Source of the DNA: Hymenobacter sedentarius
GTDB lineage: Bacteria; Bacteroidota; Bacteroidia; Cytophagales; Hymenobacteraceae
Assembly: GCF_001507645.1 (NCBI RefSeq)
Contig: NZ_CP013909.1
Span: forward strand, 1,302,001-1,366,000
Length of the DNA: 64,000 bases
Direction: 5' to 3'
The translations under genes and the position numbers were made by a program. The notes below the pieces were generated by a model. It was not told where the DNA came from, made no database searches, and saw only the letters and a list, made by a program, of their open reading frames with translations. Every line of letters begins with the position of its first letter. Positions within the stretch are counted from its first letter, which is position 1. Positions 50,269 through 59,380 of this stretch are shown piece by piece.

Positions 50269-51813
50269 TTACGCCAATTGGTATTCGGGCAGGCTCAACA
50301 GGCTCACAAGCGTGGCGCGCAGGGCCTGCGCGGGCTCCTTTTGCTGCGCGGCTTGCTGCACCAACTGCAGGTTTTCAGGGCGAATGGCGGTTTGCAGCAG
50401 AAAGGCGCTCAGCTTCGCGGGCTGCTGCGGGGCGGGCGTGGCCCCGAGCAGCTGCTGCAGCGGCGCCAGGGGCAGGTGGGCGCCCGCACCGGGCCGCACG
50501 GTGCGCTCGGCCTTGCTGAGGTTGGGCGCGATGTCGTTTTCATCCTGCTTGAGCGCCACGGCAAACTCGGCGTTTTTGAACAGGATGGCCGGCAGCTGCA
50601 GGCGCAGCAGCAGCGACGATGAATCTATCCAGTTGCGGCCGCCGGGCCAGCCCGCCACATTGGGCGGCTGAAACAAGGTTTGGCCCAGGGCTTTCTGGTA
50701 GCCCAGCAGCGGCCAGTCCTTGTCGATTTGCACGCTTAGCGTGCGGCGGATGCCCGCCAGCAGCTCCACCGGCGACTTGATGTGCGTGCCCACATTGGCC
50801 GGCTCATAAAACCAGTCGGCCGAAAACAGTCGCTCCATCAGGTCAGCAATGTCGTAACCACTCTTGCAGAAGGCGTTAGCTAGGGGCTCGATGTGGGCCG
50901 GGTTGGGCACGTCGTTCACAAAGAAGCGGTAGACTTTGGTGACCAAAAACGTAGCGGCTGCCGGCTGCTTTAGGATGAGCTGCAGCACGTCTTCGCCGGT
51001 GAGGTTGCCGGTGGTGCCCAGGAAGGTTTTGGCGCCGGCGTCGTGCTCACGCTCCCGAAATTTGAAGTTGCCCTCGTAGTCGTAGCCCCAGCCGGTGAAG
51101 GCGCGGGCGGCTTCTTTCACGTCCTGCTCGGTGTAGTGACCGCGGCCTAGGGTAAAGAGCTCCATCACTTCGCGGGCGAAGTTTTCGTTGGGGTGCTGCT
51201 TGCGGTTCTGCTGGTTGTTGAGGAACTGCAGCATGGCCGGCTCCTGGCTCACAGCCAGCAGCAGGTCCGGGAATTTGCCCAGCGCGTGGCGGCGCGTGGT
51301 GTTGTGCAGGCTGAGGGCGGCGTTGGGCTGGCGCACGCGGCAGGCAAAGTGCCCGTGCCAGAACAGCGTCATTTTCTCGCGCAGCTGCGCCGGCGAAGTG
51401 GCCATGCGGTCCATCCAGGCCGTGGTCAAGTTCTCGAAGGCATCGCGGATGCCCAGGTTCTGCATTTTGCGCTGTTCGGGGGTGAGGTCGGCGCGGCGCA
51501 GGCGGGGCACGCCGGCCGCGATGCCACCGCCACGCAGCGCCGAGCGCGGCGGCAGGGGCGCCAGCGGCTGGTCGGGCGGGGTGGTGACGGTGCCGTCCGG
51601 CACTGGTTTTTTGGCCATCGTGGGTTCGGCCATCACCATGCCCTGGGGCTCGGTGTAGCTCAGGCCGGGGCCGGTCAGCGGCTCGTACTTCTCCGAATCG
51701 TGCAGCAGCTGCCGCAGGGCTTTGCGGGGGCTGAGGCCAGCGGCCAGCTCCTGCGGCCGCGGCCCAAACCCGGCCCGCCAGTAAAGATGCTGAAGTTGCA
51801 GCGTGCTGTTCAT
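50269..51813 (-). CDS. DUF1800 family protein
   Basis: The 514-residue product shows the family signatures FWHGHFACRVRQPN, QHPNENFAREVMELFTLGRG and YTEQDVKEAARAFTGWGYDY, and a C-terminal GWPGGRNWIDSSSLLLR. No clear signal peptide is visible at the N-terminus (MNSTLQLQHLYWRAGFGPRP), which is usual for the family in Bacteroidota. It is the middle gene of a minus-strand trio: a T9SS-type lamin-tail protein upstream and DUF1501 downstream. Biochemical function unknown. Confidence 0.92.
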   Translation of the reverse strand: MNSTLQLQHLYWRAGFGPRPQELAAGLSPRKALRQLLHDSEKYEPLTGPGLSYTEPQGMVMAEPTMAKKPVPDGTVTTPPDQPLAPLPPRSALRGGGIAAGVPRLRRADLTPEQRKMQNLGIRDAFENLTTAWMDRMATSPAQLREKMTLFWHGHFACRVRQPNAALSLHNTTRRHALGKFPDLLLAVSQEPAMLQFLNNQQNRKQHPNENFAREVMELFTLGRGHYTEQDVKEAARAFTGWGYDYEGNFKFREREHDAGAKTFLGTTGNLTGEDVLQLILKQPAAATFLVTKVYRFFVNDVPNPAHIEPLANAFCKSGYDIADLMERLFSADWFYEPANVGTHIKSPVELLAGIRRTLSVQIDKDWPLLGYQKALGQTLFQPPNVAGWPGGRNWIDSSSLLLRLQLPAILFKNAEFAVALKQDENDIAPNLSKAERTVRPGAGAHLPLAPLQQLLGATPAPQQPAKLSAFLLQTAIRPENLQLVQQAAQQKEPAQALRATLVSLLSLPEYQLA

Positions 51814-51852
51814 GCCTTCTGAGATGCGAAACAGACGCGGGGGTTTAACGCG

Positions 51853-52040
51853 CTGTCATTGCGAGGAGGCACGTGACCGTCATGCTGAGGCCTTTTGTCA
51901 TGCAGAGCGCAGCGAAGCATCTTATCACCGCGGAACGATTGGTTCGAACGTGAGAAGATGCTTCGCTGCGCTCTGCATGACAGTCGATTTTAATTGCTGC
52001 TCCATGCCAGATGCCACGTCCTACGGCCTCGCAAAGACAG
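51853..52040. repeat. Nested palindromes: one repeat family inserted within another
   Basis: Outer arms CTGTCATTGCGAGG (51853-51866) and CCTCGCAAAGACAG (52027-52040) pair with one mismatch. Inside, a full copy of the GTCATGCAGAGCGCAGCGAA family (arms about 51897-51928 and 51950-51982) forms its own long hairpin. This looks like insertion of one repeat into the other. It lies between the lamin-tail and DUF1800 genes. Confidence 0.82.
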
Positions 52041-52046
52041 CTGCGT

Positions 52047-54701
52047 CTAAAATCTTGCGCCAAGCACTACAGTCTTCTTGTACTCGCGCTTCTCACCGCT
52101 GCTGGCCTTGAACAGCTCAACCAGCAAAATATAGTAGCCCACGGCGGCTTTGTGGCCGTGGTCATCGAGGCCGTCCCATTGCAGAAAGCCGGTTGTGGGC
52201 AGGGTTTCGTTGCGCACGAGGCGGCGCGTGAGGCGCCCCAGGGCATCGTATACCGTTACGGAGGCGGCGTAGCCGGGCTGGTCGAGGTGGTAGGTGAGGG
52301 TGGCGAAATCCTGCTGGCCATCGTCGTCGGGGGTAAAGACTTCGGGTTCTACGGTGAGCTCCTGGTTGCCGCCGGGCGTGTCCTGGGCTTGCGAGTTGGG
52401 CCGGCCGGGCGTGGCATAGCCCACGGCCCCAGCCGCCGAATGGAAGTTGCTGCCCAGGCTGGGCCCACTGGCCCGGATGCGCTCCAATGACACGCCTTCT
52501 TGAGAAGCCAGCAAACTCAGGTGCAGGTTTTTATTGTAAGCAAATCGGTCGATTTCCTGGCCGCGGCTGTCGAACAGCAAGGCTGTGCCTGCGTCCGGGA
52601 AGGTGGGCAGGCTGGCCAGCTGTACCAGGTTGGCAGCGTCGCTGCCCGTTGGATATTGTGCTTGCAGAATGCTGCTGCTTGTGCTGAAGGCCAGCAGCTG
52701 CCCGGGGGCCACCAGGAGCGGGCCGGTGCTGAGCACATCGGCGTCGACGCTGCCGTCGGGTTTGAGATTGCCAATCTGCCAGCCTTGCAGGTCGATGAAT
52801 TTGTTGCTGCGATTCAGGATTTCCACAAACCGGACGCCGCCCACGCGCGGGTTGAATAGCAGCTCGTTCAGCACTACGTCGCCGGTCACGGCCGCTTCGG
52901 GCAGGGCAAGCGGAGCCGACTGCAATGGGCCACTGGCATTGCCGGCACAGTCGGTGGCCAGCTGCACGGCCAGTGTGGTAGGGCGGCTGGGCTGCAGCGG
53001 CGCGCTCAGCGTGAGGTCCACCTGCCGGAAATCAGGCCCCAGGGGCGCGGCCCGTACAATGGTTGGGCTGGGTGCAGCCAGCGAATAGCGGCCCATAATG
53101 GCGGCTGTGATGCTGTCCAGCTTTTCCGAGAAATACGCCCGTACGGTGGTGGGCGTGAGCGCCACGGCGCGCAGCAGGGCCGGGGCGACGGCATCGGGGT
53201 GGGCGGCGCGCACGGAATTGAGCCGGCCGGGCGTGCCGCCGCTGGCGTCGGTGCTAGCGGTCCAGTTGTCGGCGCCGGCGCAGTAGTTGCTGGCGTCTAT
53301 CATTTCCAGGCTCCAGCCACCGTCTTTTTTGCGGGCGTCGCGGTACCAGCTATCAGCATACGTAACTTCAAACAGCGTGCGGCCGTCGCGTCCGCGCAGT
53401 ACCAGTTGGTCGCCGCTGTTGTTGAGCGCGGGGAAGTTGGTGAGGCCGTAGACTTTGCCGTAGCTGGCAAATTGCGGCGTGCGGGTGCTGCCGCACACCA
53501 CGGCGTACTGGCCGGGCAGCAGCCGGGCGGTATCGGGAAAGATAGCCACGGTGACGGTACCGCCTTTGCCCAGCCGCACGCCGCCCAGGCTCAGGGTTTT
53601 GGTGGCGCTGCGGTTGTAAATTTCCAGGTACTCAGACAGCGGCAGGCCCACCTGCGGCGTTTCATCGGCAAATATTTCACTGATAACCAAGTCGCCCACC
53701 TGTGGCGCTACCGGCGGGCCAACAAATGCGGCCGTGAGCGGGCCAGCGGCCACATTGCCGTAGAGGTCGGCCACGTTGCGGACTTCGATAACATTGGAAG
53801 GCGCGAAATCGGCGCCGAAGGTGAGGCGCACCACGGCCGGGTTGTTGGGCAGAACTATGGCCGCTGTGGGCACGGCGCCGCTTTGCAGGCGGTAGTTGGC
53901 CGGGGTGGTGGCGCTGGCTGGGGCCACGGCTTCGTTGAAGGCGACATCGAGCCGGCGCGAATCCAGGGGTACGGCCCGCAGCAGGAGCGGCGCGGTGGCA
54001 TCGGTCACGGCAAAATCGTCGAAGTAGAAGTTGCGGTTGTTGGCCGCGGAGTAGAGCAGCGACACACCGAACGCTACGCTGCGCTGATAGGTGGCGTCGG
54101 TGGGCTGGGCGGCCTCGGCCACGAAGGTGCGGCCGCCGGTGAGGTCGCGCTCCAGGGTCCAGCGGTTGGCCGGGCTGCGGGTCACGCGCACGCGCACCAG
54201 GTTGTTGTTAGTGCTGGCCAGGGTGCCGTTGAGGCCGTCGATGACCGGCACGGCGGCGCGGGTCGAGTCTTTCCGGAACAGGCTCACTTCGTCGTCGCTG
54301 CCGCCGAGGCGCACGAAGTAGCCCGTGTTGCTGGGGTTCTTCAGGTCACTTTGGGAGGCCATGAGCCATACATCGGCGAGGTTGCCGGAGCTGGTGGCCA
54401 GCCGCAGATTGGCCCAAAACTCCCACACTGTGCCGGTACTGGCCCGGCTGGGCGTGCTGAGCTGAATCTGGGAGCCGGTTACGGCCGGGCCGTTGCTTTG
54501 CAACTGCTGGGCGGTAACCTGAAAACTGGTGGCGTCGCCGGTCCAAGCGGGGTTGGCGGTGAAATTGCTATCGGCGAAGTCGTCGCGCAGCTGGGCCTTT
54601 GCCAGGCCAGGCAAAAGCAGGAGTGATAGGAAAAGGTATTTCAAACGACGGGGTAGAAAAAGGAAAGAGCAAGGGCCTGGGCACGGCAGCCGGGGCGGCA
54701 A
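52047..54701 (-). CDS. Large secreted lamin-tail-domain protein with C-terminal sorting-type domain
   Basis: The product has up to 884 residues: a signal peptide, an N-terminal beta domain of about 200 residues, a Big/Ig-like unit (LDSRRLDVAFNEAVAP), a first lamin-tail domain (about 330-450, VGDLVISEIFADETPQVGLP), a second Ig-like unit, a second lamin-tail domain (about 640-760, GDVVLNELLFNPRVGGVRFV), and a FlgD-like/type B sorting end (FTPDDDGQQDFATLTYHL). It should be secreted by the type IX system and may hold surface material. A TTG at 54644 gives a compact signal peptide KYLFLSLLLLPGLAKAQ and may be the true start. It heads the DUF1800/DUF1501 trio. Confidence 0.87.
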   Translation of the reverse strand: MPPRLPCPGPCSFLFLPRRLKYLFLSLLLLPGLAKAQLRDDFADSNFTANPAWTGDATSFQVTAQQLQSNGPAVTGSQIQLSTPSRASTGTVWEFWANLRLATSSGNLADVWLMASQSDLKNPSNTGYFVRLGGSDDEVSLFRKDSTRAAVPVIDGLNGTLASTNNNLVRVRVTRSPANRWTLERDLTGGRTFVAEAAQPTDATYQRSVAFGVSLLYSAANNRNFYFDDFAVTDATAPLLLRAVPLDSRRLDVAFNEAVAPASATTPANYRLQSGAVPTAAIVLPNNPAVVRLTFGADFAPSNVIEVRNVADLYGNVAAGPLTAAFVGPPVAPQVGDLVISEIFADETPQVGLPLSEYLEIYNRSATKTLSLGGVRLGKGGTVTVAIFPDTARLLPGQYAVVCGSTRTPQFASYGKVYGLTNFPALNNSGDQLVLRGRDGRTLFEVTYADSWYRDARKKDGGWSLEMIDASNYCAGADNWTASTDASGGTPGRLNSVRAAHPDAVAPALLRAVALTPTTVRAYFSEKLDSITAAIMGRYSLAAPSPTIVRAAPLGPDFRQVDLTLSAPLQPSRPTTLAVQLATDCAGNASGPLQSAPLALPEAAVTGDVVLNELLFNPRVGGVRFVEILNRSNKFIDLQGWQIGNLKPDGSVDADVLSTGPLLVAPGQLLAFSTSSSILQAQYPTGSDAANLVQLASLPTFPDAGTALLFDSRGQEIDRFAYNKNLHLSLLASQEGVSLERIRASGPSLGSNFHSAAGAVGYATPGRPNSQAQDTPGGNQELTVEPEVFTPDDDGQQDFATLTYHLDQPGYAASVTVYDALGRLTRRLVRNETLPTTGFLQWDGLDDHGHKAAVGYYILLVELFKASSGEKREYKKTVVLGARF

Positions 54702-54852
54702 AGGATGCCTCTATCGCCTGCCTATTTGCGGGTTAGGCAACCCGGTAGGGGAGCAAAAGCTGCGAGCGGGGCACCGAAAGTAGCCCAATTATGGCGACAT
54801 TTGTACTTCTGCGCCCGGCTGTGGCGTTGGCTTTTATCTTTTTGGATATTCT

Positions 54853-55851
54853 ATGAAACTCGCAATTGTGGGTGCCACCGGCCTGGTTGGCACCGAGCTG
54901 CTGAAAGTGCTGGCCGAGCGCCAGTTTCCCCTTACTGAACTATTGCCCGTGGCTTCGGCCAAATCGGTGGGCCAGTTGGTTGAATTTTTGGGCAAAAAAT
55001 TCCCCGTGGTGAGCATGGATGACGCCATTGCGGCCCGGCCCGACATCGCCATTTTCTCGGCGGGCGGCTCGGTGAGCAAGGAGCATGCCCCGCGCTTTGC
55101 CGCCGTGGGCACCACCGTTATCGACAACTCCTCGGCCTGGCGCATGGACCCCACCAAGAAGCTGGTGGTGCCCGAGCTGAACGCCGACACCCTCACGGCC
55201 GACGACAAAATCATTGCCAATCCCAACTGCTCCACCATTCAGTTGGTGGTGGCCCTCAACGAGCTACACAAGGCCTACAAGGTGCAGCGCATTGTGGTGA
55301 GCACCTACCAGAGCGTGACCGGCACCGGCAAAAAAGCCGTGGATCAGCTCATGGAGGAGCGCGCCGGCCAAACCGCCAGCAACCCCGCCTACCCGCACCC
55401 CATCGACCTGAACGTGCTGCCCCACATCGACGTGTTTGAGCCCAATGGCTACACCAAGGAGGAGCTGAAGATGGTGAACGAGACCAAGAAAATTATGGGC
55501 GACGACAACATCCGCGTGACGGCCACCTGCGTGCGCATCCCCGTGATGGGCGGCCACTCCGAGGCCGTGAACGTGGAGTTTGAAAAGGAGTTTGACCTGG
55601 CCGAGGTGCGCGAAATCCTGGCCCGCACGCCCGGCGTGGAAGTAGTGGACGACCCCAGCCAGAACCAATACCCCATGCCCAAAGACAGCCACGGCAAAGA
55701 CGCCGTGCTGGTGGGCCGCCTGCGCCGCGACGAAACCCAGCCCCGCACCCTCAACATGTGGGTAGTGGCCGACAACCTGCGCAAAGGCGCCGCCACCAAC
55801 GCCGTGCAAATTGCCGAGTACCTAGTAGGAAAGCTGGAGCCGGTGAGCTGA
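54853..55851 (+). CDS. asd: Aspartate-semialdehyde dehydrogenase
   Basis: The enzyme reduces aspartyl phosphate to aspartate semialdehyde with NADPH, on the path to lysine/diaminopimelate, threonine and methionine. The 332-residue product has the nucleotide motif IVGATGLVGTELLKVL (5-20), IDNSSAWRMDP, the active-site C126 in IANPNCSTIQLVVAL, and the substrate-binding RIPVMGGHSEAVNVEF. Length and motifs are standard. It is followed by a dispersed palindrome. Confidence 0.97.
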   Translation: MKLAIVGATGLVGTELLKVLAERQFPLTELLPVASAKSVGQLVEFLGKKFPVVSMDDAIAARPDIAIFSAGGSVSKEHAPRFAAVGTTVIDNSSAWRMDPTKKLVVPELNADTLTADDKIIANPNCSTIQLVVALNELHKAYKVQRIVVSTYQSVTGTGKKAVDQLMEERAGQTASNPAYPHPIDLNVLPHIDVFEPNGYTKEELKMVNETKKIMGDDNIRVTATCVRIPVMGGHSEAVNVEFEKEFDLAEVREILARTPGVEVVDDPSQNQYPMPKDSHGKDAVLVGRLRRDETQPRTLNMWVVADNLRKGAATNAVQIAEYLVGKLEPVS

Positions 55852-55888
55852 TTTTTTGGGGCGAAACTAGTCGAAACGTTTTCATAGA

Positions 55889-55989
55889 ACGTCATGCTGA
55901 GCGCAGCCGAAGCATCTCTACTGCGTAAGTAATCCTTGTGATTGGTTTACTACTCGGGTAGAGATGTTTCGGCTACGCTCAGCATGACG
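55889..55989. repeat. Dispersed palindromic repeat
   Basis: Arms ACGTCATGCTGAGCGCAGCC...CTCTAC (about 55889-55921) and GTAGAGATG...AGCATGACG (55958-55989) pair with a few mismatches around a 36-base loop. It lies between asd and the DUF5686-like gene. Confidence 0.9.
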
Positions 55990-56023
55990 CTCTTTCTTTG
56001 CGGACTATTTTCAAGCGCTAGGC

Positions 56024-57967
56024 ATGCGGTGGCTACTGAGTATTTGGTTGGTGCTAATGTCCTCCGCTGCCTGGGCGCAAGGGCCCGTGGTGCTGCGCGG
56101 CCGGGTGCTGGATGCCGAAACCCATCAGCCCATTCCCAACGCGCAGGTGGGGGTGGCCGGCAACCGCATCGGCACGAGCACGAACGAGGAAGGACGCTTT
56201 GCGCTGAGCATTCCGGCCCAATACCAGCAGGAGCAACTGGAAGTGGCGCTGTTGGGCTACCGCAAATTCAGCCAGGCGCTACCGCCGCTGCCCGGCCCGG
56301 AGCTGCACATTGAGCTGCGACTCAGCCCGGCCGCGCTGGGCGAGGTGCAGGTCACGGCGTCGGTGGTGGGCATTGTGCGGGAAGCCGTGGCGCGCATTCC
56401 GCGCAACTACCCCACGCGGCCCACCCGCCTCACGGGCTTCTACCGCGAGTCCGACAACGACCCGGCCGGCCGGCCGCGCTACCTCGTCGAGGGCTTGCTC
56501 ACGGTGTTTAAGGCGCCCTACCAGCAGCGGGCCGACGACGGCGACGTGCAGATTCAGCAGTCGCGCAAGGTGGACCTGCGGCCGCACGCGCCGGTGCAGA
56601 TAGACTGGGCCGGGGGGCCGTTTATCGCGCACCGTGCTGATTTTGTGCACCGCCGCGCGCAGTTCATCGACCCGGCCCACTTCCGCGACTACGACTACCG
56701 CCTCGCGCCCGGCAGCACCTACGCCGACCGGCCGGTGTACGTCGTCACCTTCGCGCCGAAGCCCGGCAACCGCCGCGCCGATTTTGCCGGCCGCATGTAC
56801 ATCGACCAGGACAGCTACACCTTTCTGGGGGCCGAGTGGCACTACACGCCCGCCGGCCTGCGTGTCGGCATTCACCGGGCCGATGCCCGGGCCCTGCGCG
56901 TGGCCTACCAGCCCTACGCCGGGCGCTGGCATTTGAAAACCGTGTGGTGGCAAACCCGCTACCGCCCGCCGGTGGGCGAGCCGCTCCAGTACTTCGGCGA
57001 ATTCCTGACTACGGCCATTGACACGGCCCAGGCCCCGCGGCCCCCCTACCTGGAGCGGGCGCAGTACTACGACGTGTTCCTGAACAACGCCGTGCCCTAC
57101 GACTCGGCGTTCTGGCAAAGCCACACCACCCTGCTGCCACCTGAGGCCGTGCAGCAAGCCCTGCTCGACCAGCAGCGCCAGCAACGGGCCGATTCGTTGT
57201 TTCGCCACCCCGCCGCCGTGCCGGCCGCGGCCGCCCAGGCGCCCGCACGGCCCGCCATGCAGTGGCTCAGCCGCATTCGGTATGGGGCTTCGGCAGGGGC
57301 GTGGCCACTGGCGGTGCCCGCTGCGGGCCTGGGCCTGAGCTTTGCCCCGGCCGGCTCCAGCTTTCGGGCCCAAGCCACCACCAACGTAGCAGCGCAGGCC
57401 CTCACCGGCTGGTGGAGCGCGGAATATCAGTTTGATGTAACGCCCGCATTGGCCGTGCGCCTGGCCACGCGGCACGTGTTCCGGCAGTTCGCCGGTGAGG
57501 GCTGGGAAGCCGGCCTGAGCTACGAGCACAACCTCAACCCCCGCCACCGGCCCCTATACGGCCGCGCGGGCCTTTCTTACACGCGCCAAACCGTAGCCCG
57601 CACTTTGGGTAGTTTTGATAATGCTACCGGTGGCGTTTCCGTGGCCGGTACCACCCTCACGGCCCACGAGTTGAGCTTGCAGGTGCAGTCCGTGGCCGAT
57701 GCCCTCCAGCCCAAGTTGGGCCTGGGCCTGGAGTTGAGCCACAAAATTGAGCTGGTGGCCGACCTGGGCTACTTGTGGCCACTCCGCAACCGCACCCAAC
57801 TGCAAGTGAACGAGGAAAGCGGCTTCTTTCTAACCCGTAGCTCCGCCGCCATCACCTTGCCCAGCCCCGATGTAAGCCTGCAAGTAAACGAGCAGCTGAC
57901 CTCTGCCGTACCCTGGCAGCCCAACCGCTGGCTGTTCAACTTCGGACTGCTCTACCGGTTGCGTTAG
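56024..57967 (+). CDS. Outer-membrane protein with carboxypeptidase-like domain (DUF5686-like)
   Basis: The 647-residue product has a signal peptide (MRWLLSIWLVLMSSAAWAQ), a carboxypeptidase-like regulatory domain (about 24-110, LRGRVLDAETHQPIPNAQVG), a mixed domain in the middle with FYRESDNDPAGRPRYLVEG, and a C-terminal part with alternating strands that resembles a beta-barrel, ending in FNFGLLYRLR with C-terminal hydrophobic pattern. This order matches the DUF5686 group of Bacteroidota, which is larger on average. It has no TonB box or plug. A role in the outer membrane is likely; substrate or partner is unknown. Confidence 0.78.
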   Translation: MRWLLSIWLVLMSSAAWAQGPVVLRGRVLDAETHQPIPNAQVGVAGNRIGTSTNEEGRFALSIPAQYQQEQLEVALLGYRKFSQALPPLPGPELHIELRLSPAALGEVQVTASVVGIVREAVARIPRNYPTRPTRLTGFYRESDNDPAGRPRYLVEGLLTVFKAPYQQRADDGDVQIQQSRKVDLRPHAPVQIDWAGGPFIAHRADFVHRRAQFIDPAHFRDYDYRLAPGSTYADRPVYVVTFAPKPGNRRADFAGRMYIDQDSYTFLGAEWHYTPAGLRVGIHRADARALRVAYQPYAGRWHLKTVWWQTRYRPPVGEPLQYFGEFLTTAIDTAQAPRPPYLERAQYYDVFLNNAVPYDSAFWQSHTTLLPPEAVQQALLDQQRQQRADSLFRHPAAVPAAAAQAPARPAMQWLSRIRYGASAGAWPLAVPAAGLGLSFAPAGSSFRAQATTNVAAQALTGWWSAEYQFDVTPALAVRLATRHVFRQFAGEGWEAGLSYEHNLNPRHRPLYGRAGLSYTRQTVARTLGSFDNATGGVSVAGTTLTAHELSLQVQSVADALQPKLGLGLELSHKIELVADLGYLWPLRNRTQLQVNEESGFFLTRSSAAITLPSPDVSLQVNEQLTSAVPWQPNRWLFNFGLLYRLR

Positions 57968-58010
57968 CAGTTGTCAGTTGCAGGTTCTTGATGGACAGCG
58001 TACATCACGA

Positions 58011-58109
58011 TGTAGAGACGCGACACTTCGCGTCTCCGGGACTGCGCCATGTGGGGCTCGTTAAGCCGTCATCGTTCAACGTCGAGACGCGAAGTGTCGC
58101 ATCTCTACA
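58011..58109. repeat. Split palindrome of the GTAGAGACGCG family
   Basis: TGTAGAGACGCGACACTTCG (58011-58030, arm continues to 58036) and its complement at 58084-58109 pair with one mismatch over 26 bases, around a 47-base loop. Related to the compact palindrome at 34244. Confidence 0.9.
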
Positions 58110-58154
58110 GCGAGCTGCGTAAGGAAGTAACAATTGGTATTTTAACCTGCGTCT

Positions 58155-58772
58155 ATGGCCAGTAGATCCCAGAAGTTACCCGCCACCTTTTTTCAGAGGC
58201 CTGATGTGCTGCGTATTGCCCAAGACTTATTGGGCAAGCACTTATACACCAACATTGACGGCGTGGTCACGGCCGGCCGTATTGTCGAAACCGAAGCTTA
58301 CCGGCACGAAGGCGACCACTCGCTGACGCTGCACCTACAGCGCAAGCGACTGCAAGCCCAAGGCCTGCACGTACCCGGCGGCCACGCCTATATCTACACC
58401 GTTTACAACCGCTACGCGCTGTTCAACATCGCCACCCACGATGCTACGCACCCCGATGCGGTGCTGATTCGTGCCGTGGAGCCCGCTATCGGCATTCCTG
58501 AAATGCTGCGACGGCGCGGCCTGCCCACCGCCAAGCGCGCCCTCACCGCCGGCCCCGGCGTGCTGAGCCAAGCCCTGGGCATCACCACGGCGCTCACCGG
58601 CCTGGCCGTTACCGGCGAGGTGCTCTGGTTCGAAGACCACGGCGAGGAAGTAGCCCCAGCCCATATAATAGCCAGCGCCCGGGTTGGGCTGGAATACGCC
58701 GGCCCGGAAGCGGCGGAGCTGCCGTGGCGCTTCCGGCTGCGCAACAGCCAGTGGACCAGCCCGGCGAAATAA
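58155..58772 (+). CDS. DNA-3-methyladenine glycosylase (AAG/MPG family)
   Basis: The 205-residue product matches the AAG fold: LPATFFQRPDVLRIAQDLLG, the active-site strand IVETEAYRHEGD, PGGHAYIYTVYNRYALFNIA, and DAVLIRAVEP. AAG enzymes flip out and remove alkylated purines in base-excision repair. The general-base Glu and the following Tyr of ETEAY are kept, but the usual DxAxH block is changed: an ungapped comparison puts Thr at the place of the conserved His (D-H-S-L-T), with His two residues later. The protein may have altered activity. It converges with the GNAT gene (three bases apart). Confidence 0.88.
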   Translation: MASRSQKLPATFFQRPDVLRIAQDLLGKHLYTNIDGVVTAGRIVETEAYRHEGDHSLTLHLQRKRLQAQGLHVPGGHAYIYTVYNRYALFNIATHDATHPDAVLIRAVEPAIGIPEMLRRRGLPTAKRALTAGPGVLSQALGITTALTGLAVTGEVLWFEDHGEEVAPAHIIASARVGLEYAGPEAAELPWRFRLRNSQWTSPAK

Positions 58773-58775
58773 CCG

Positions 58776-59243
58776 CTAGCTCTGTTCAGGGGCGGGGTAG
58801 GGGTTGGGGTGCTTGATTTCAAGCCAGCGCTCGGGGCGGTCGATGGGCTCGTAGCCGAAACGTTGGTAGAGCGTGTGGGCGTCGAAGGTGGCGAGCAGGT
58901 GGCGGCGCAGGTTTTGCAGGTCGGGATGGGTCAGCATTTGGCCCACCATCCATTTAGAAAGGCCCAGGCCCCGGAACTCGGGCAGCACGAATACGTCGCA
59001 AAGCCAGGCAAACGTAGCCTTGTCCGTTACCACACGGCAAAAGGCGGCGAGGCGGCCATCGGGCGCATACACGCCGAAATTGAGGGAGTTGGCAATGGCG
59101 CGCTCCAGGGTGTCGAGGGGCATGTGCCGGCCCCAGTACGACTCCACGCTCAGCCAGTGGTGAACGGCGGCGATGTCGAGCCGGGCGAGCTCGGTGCTGA
59201 GCACGTAGCCGGAAGGGTGGGTTGCGGTGAAGATGGCAGACAT
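58776..59243 (-). CDS. GNAT family N-acetyltransferase
   Basis: The 155-residue product shows the GNAT core: strand-loop AAFCRVVTDKATFAWLCDVF, the acetyl-CoA motif LPEFRGLGLSKWMVGQML (here R-G-L-G-L in the pyrophosphate-binding loop), and LATFDAHTLYQRFGYEPI at the end. ATG 59243 was chosen over 59273 because the extra ten residues lack family character. The acceptor is unknown. Confidence 0.9.
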   Translation of the reverse strand: MSAIFTATHPSGYVLSTELARLDIAAVHHWLSVESYWGRHMPLDTLERAIANSLNFGVYAPDGRLAAFCRVVTDKATFAWLCDVFVLPEFRGLGLSKWMVGQMLTHPDLQNLRRHLLATFDAHTLYQRFGYEPIDRPERWLEIKHPNPYPAPEQS

Positions 59244-59380
59244 GAGCAGGGGATATGATGAATGCGCCCGCAAGCTACAAAAACAGCCCGCGGCCGGCCC
59301 GGTAGCATCCGAACGGTTTGGGGTTTCGTTTGTTGATTCATCAGAGCAAGTTTCTCGGGATTAACCTTTTGCCTATTGCC

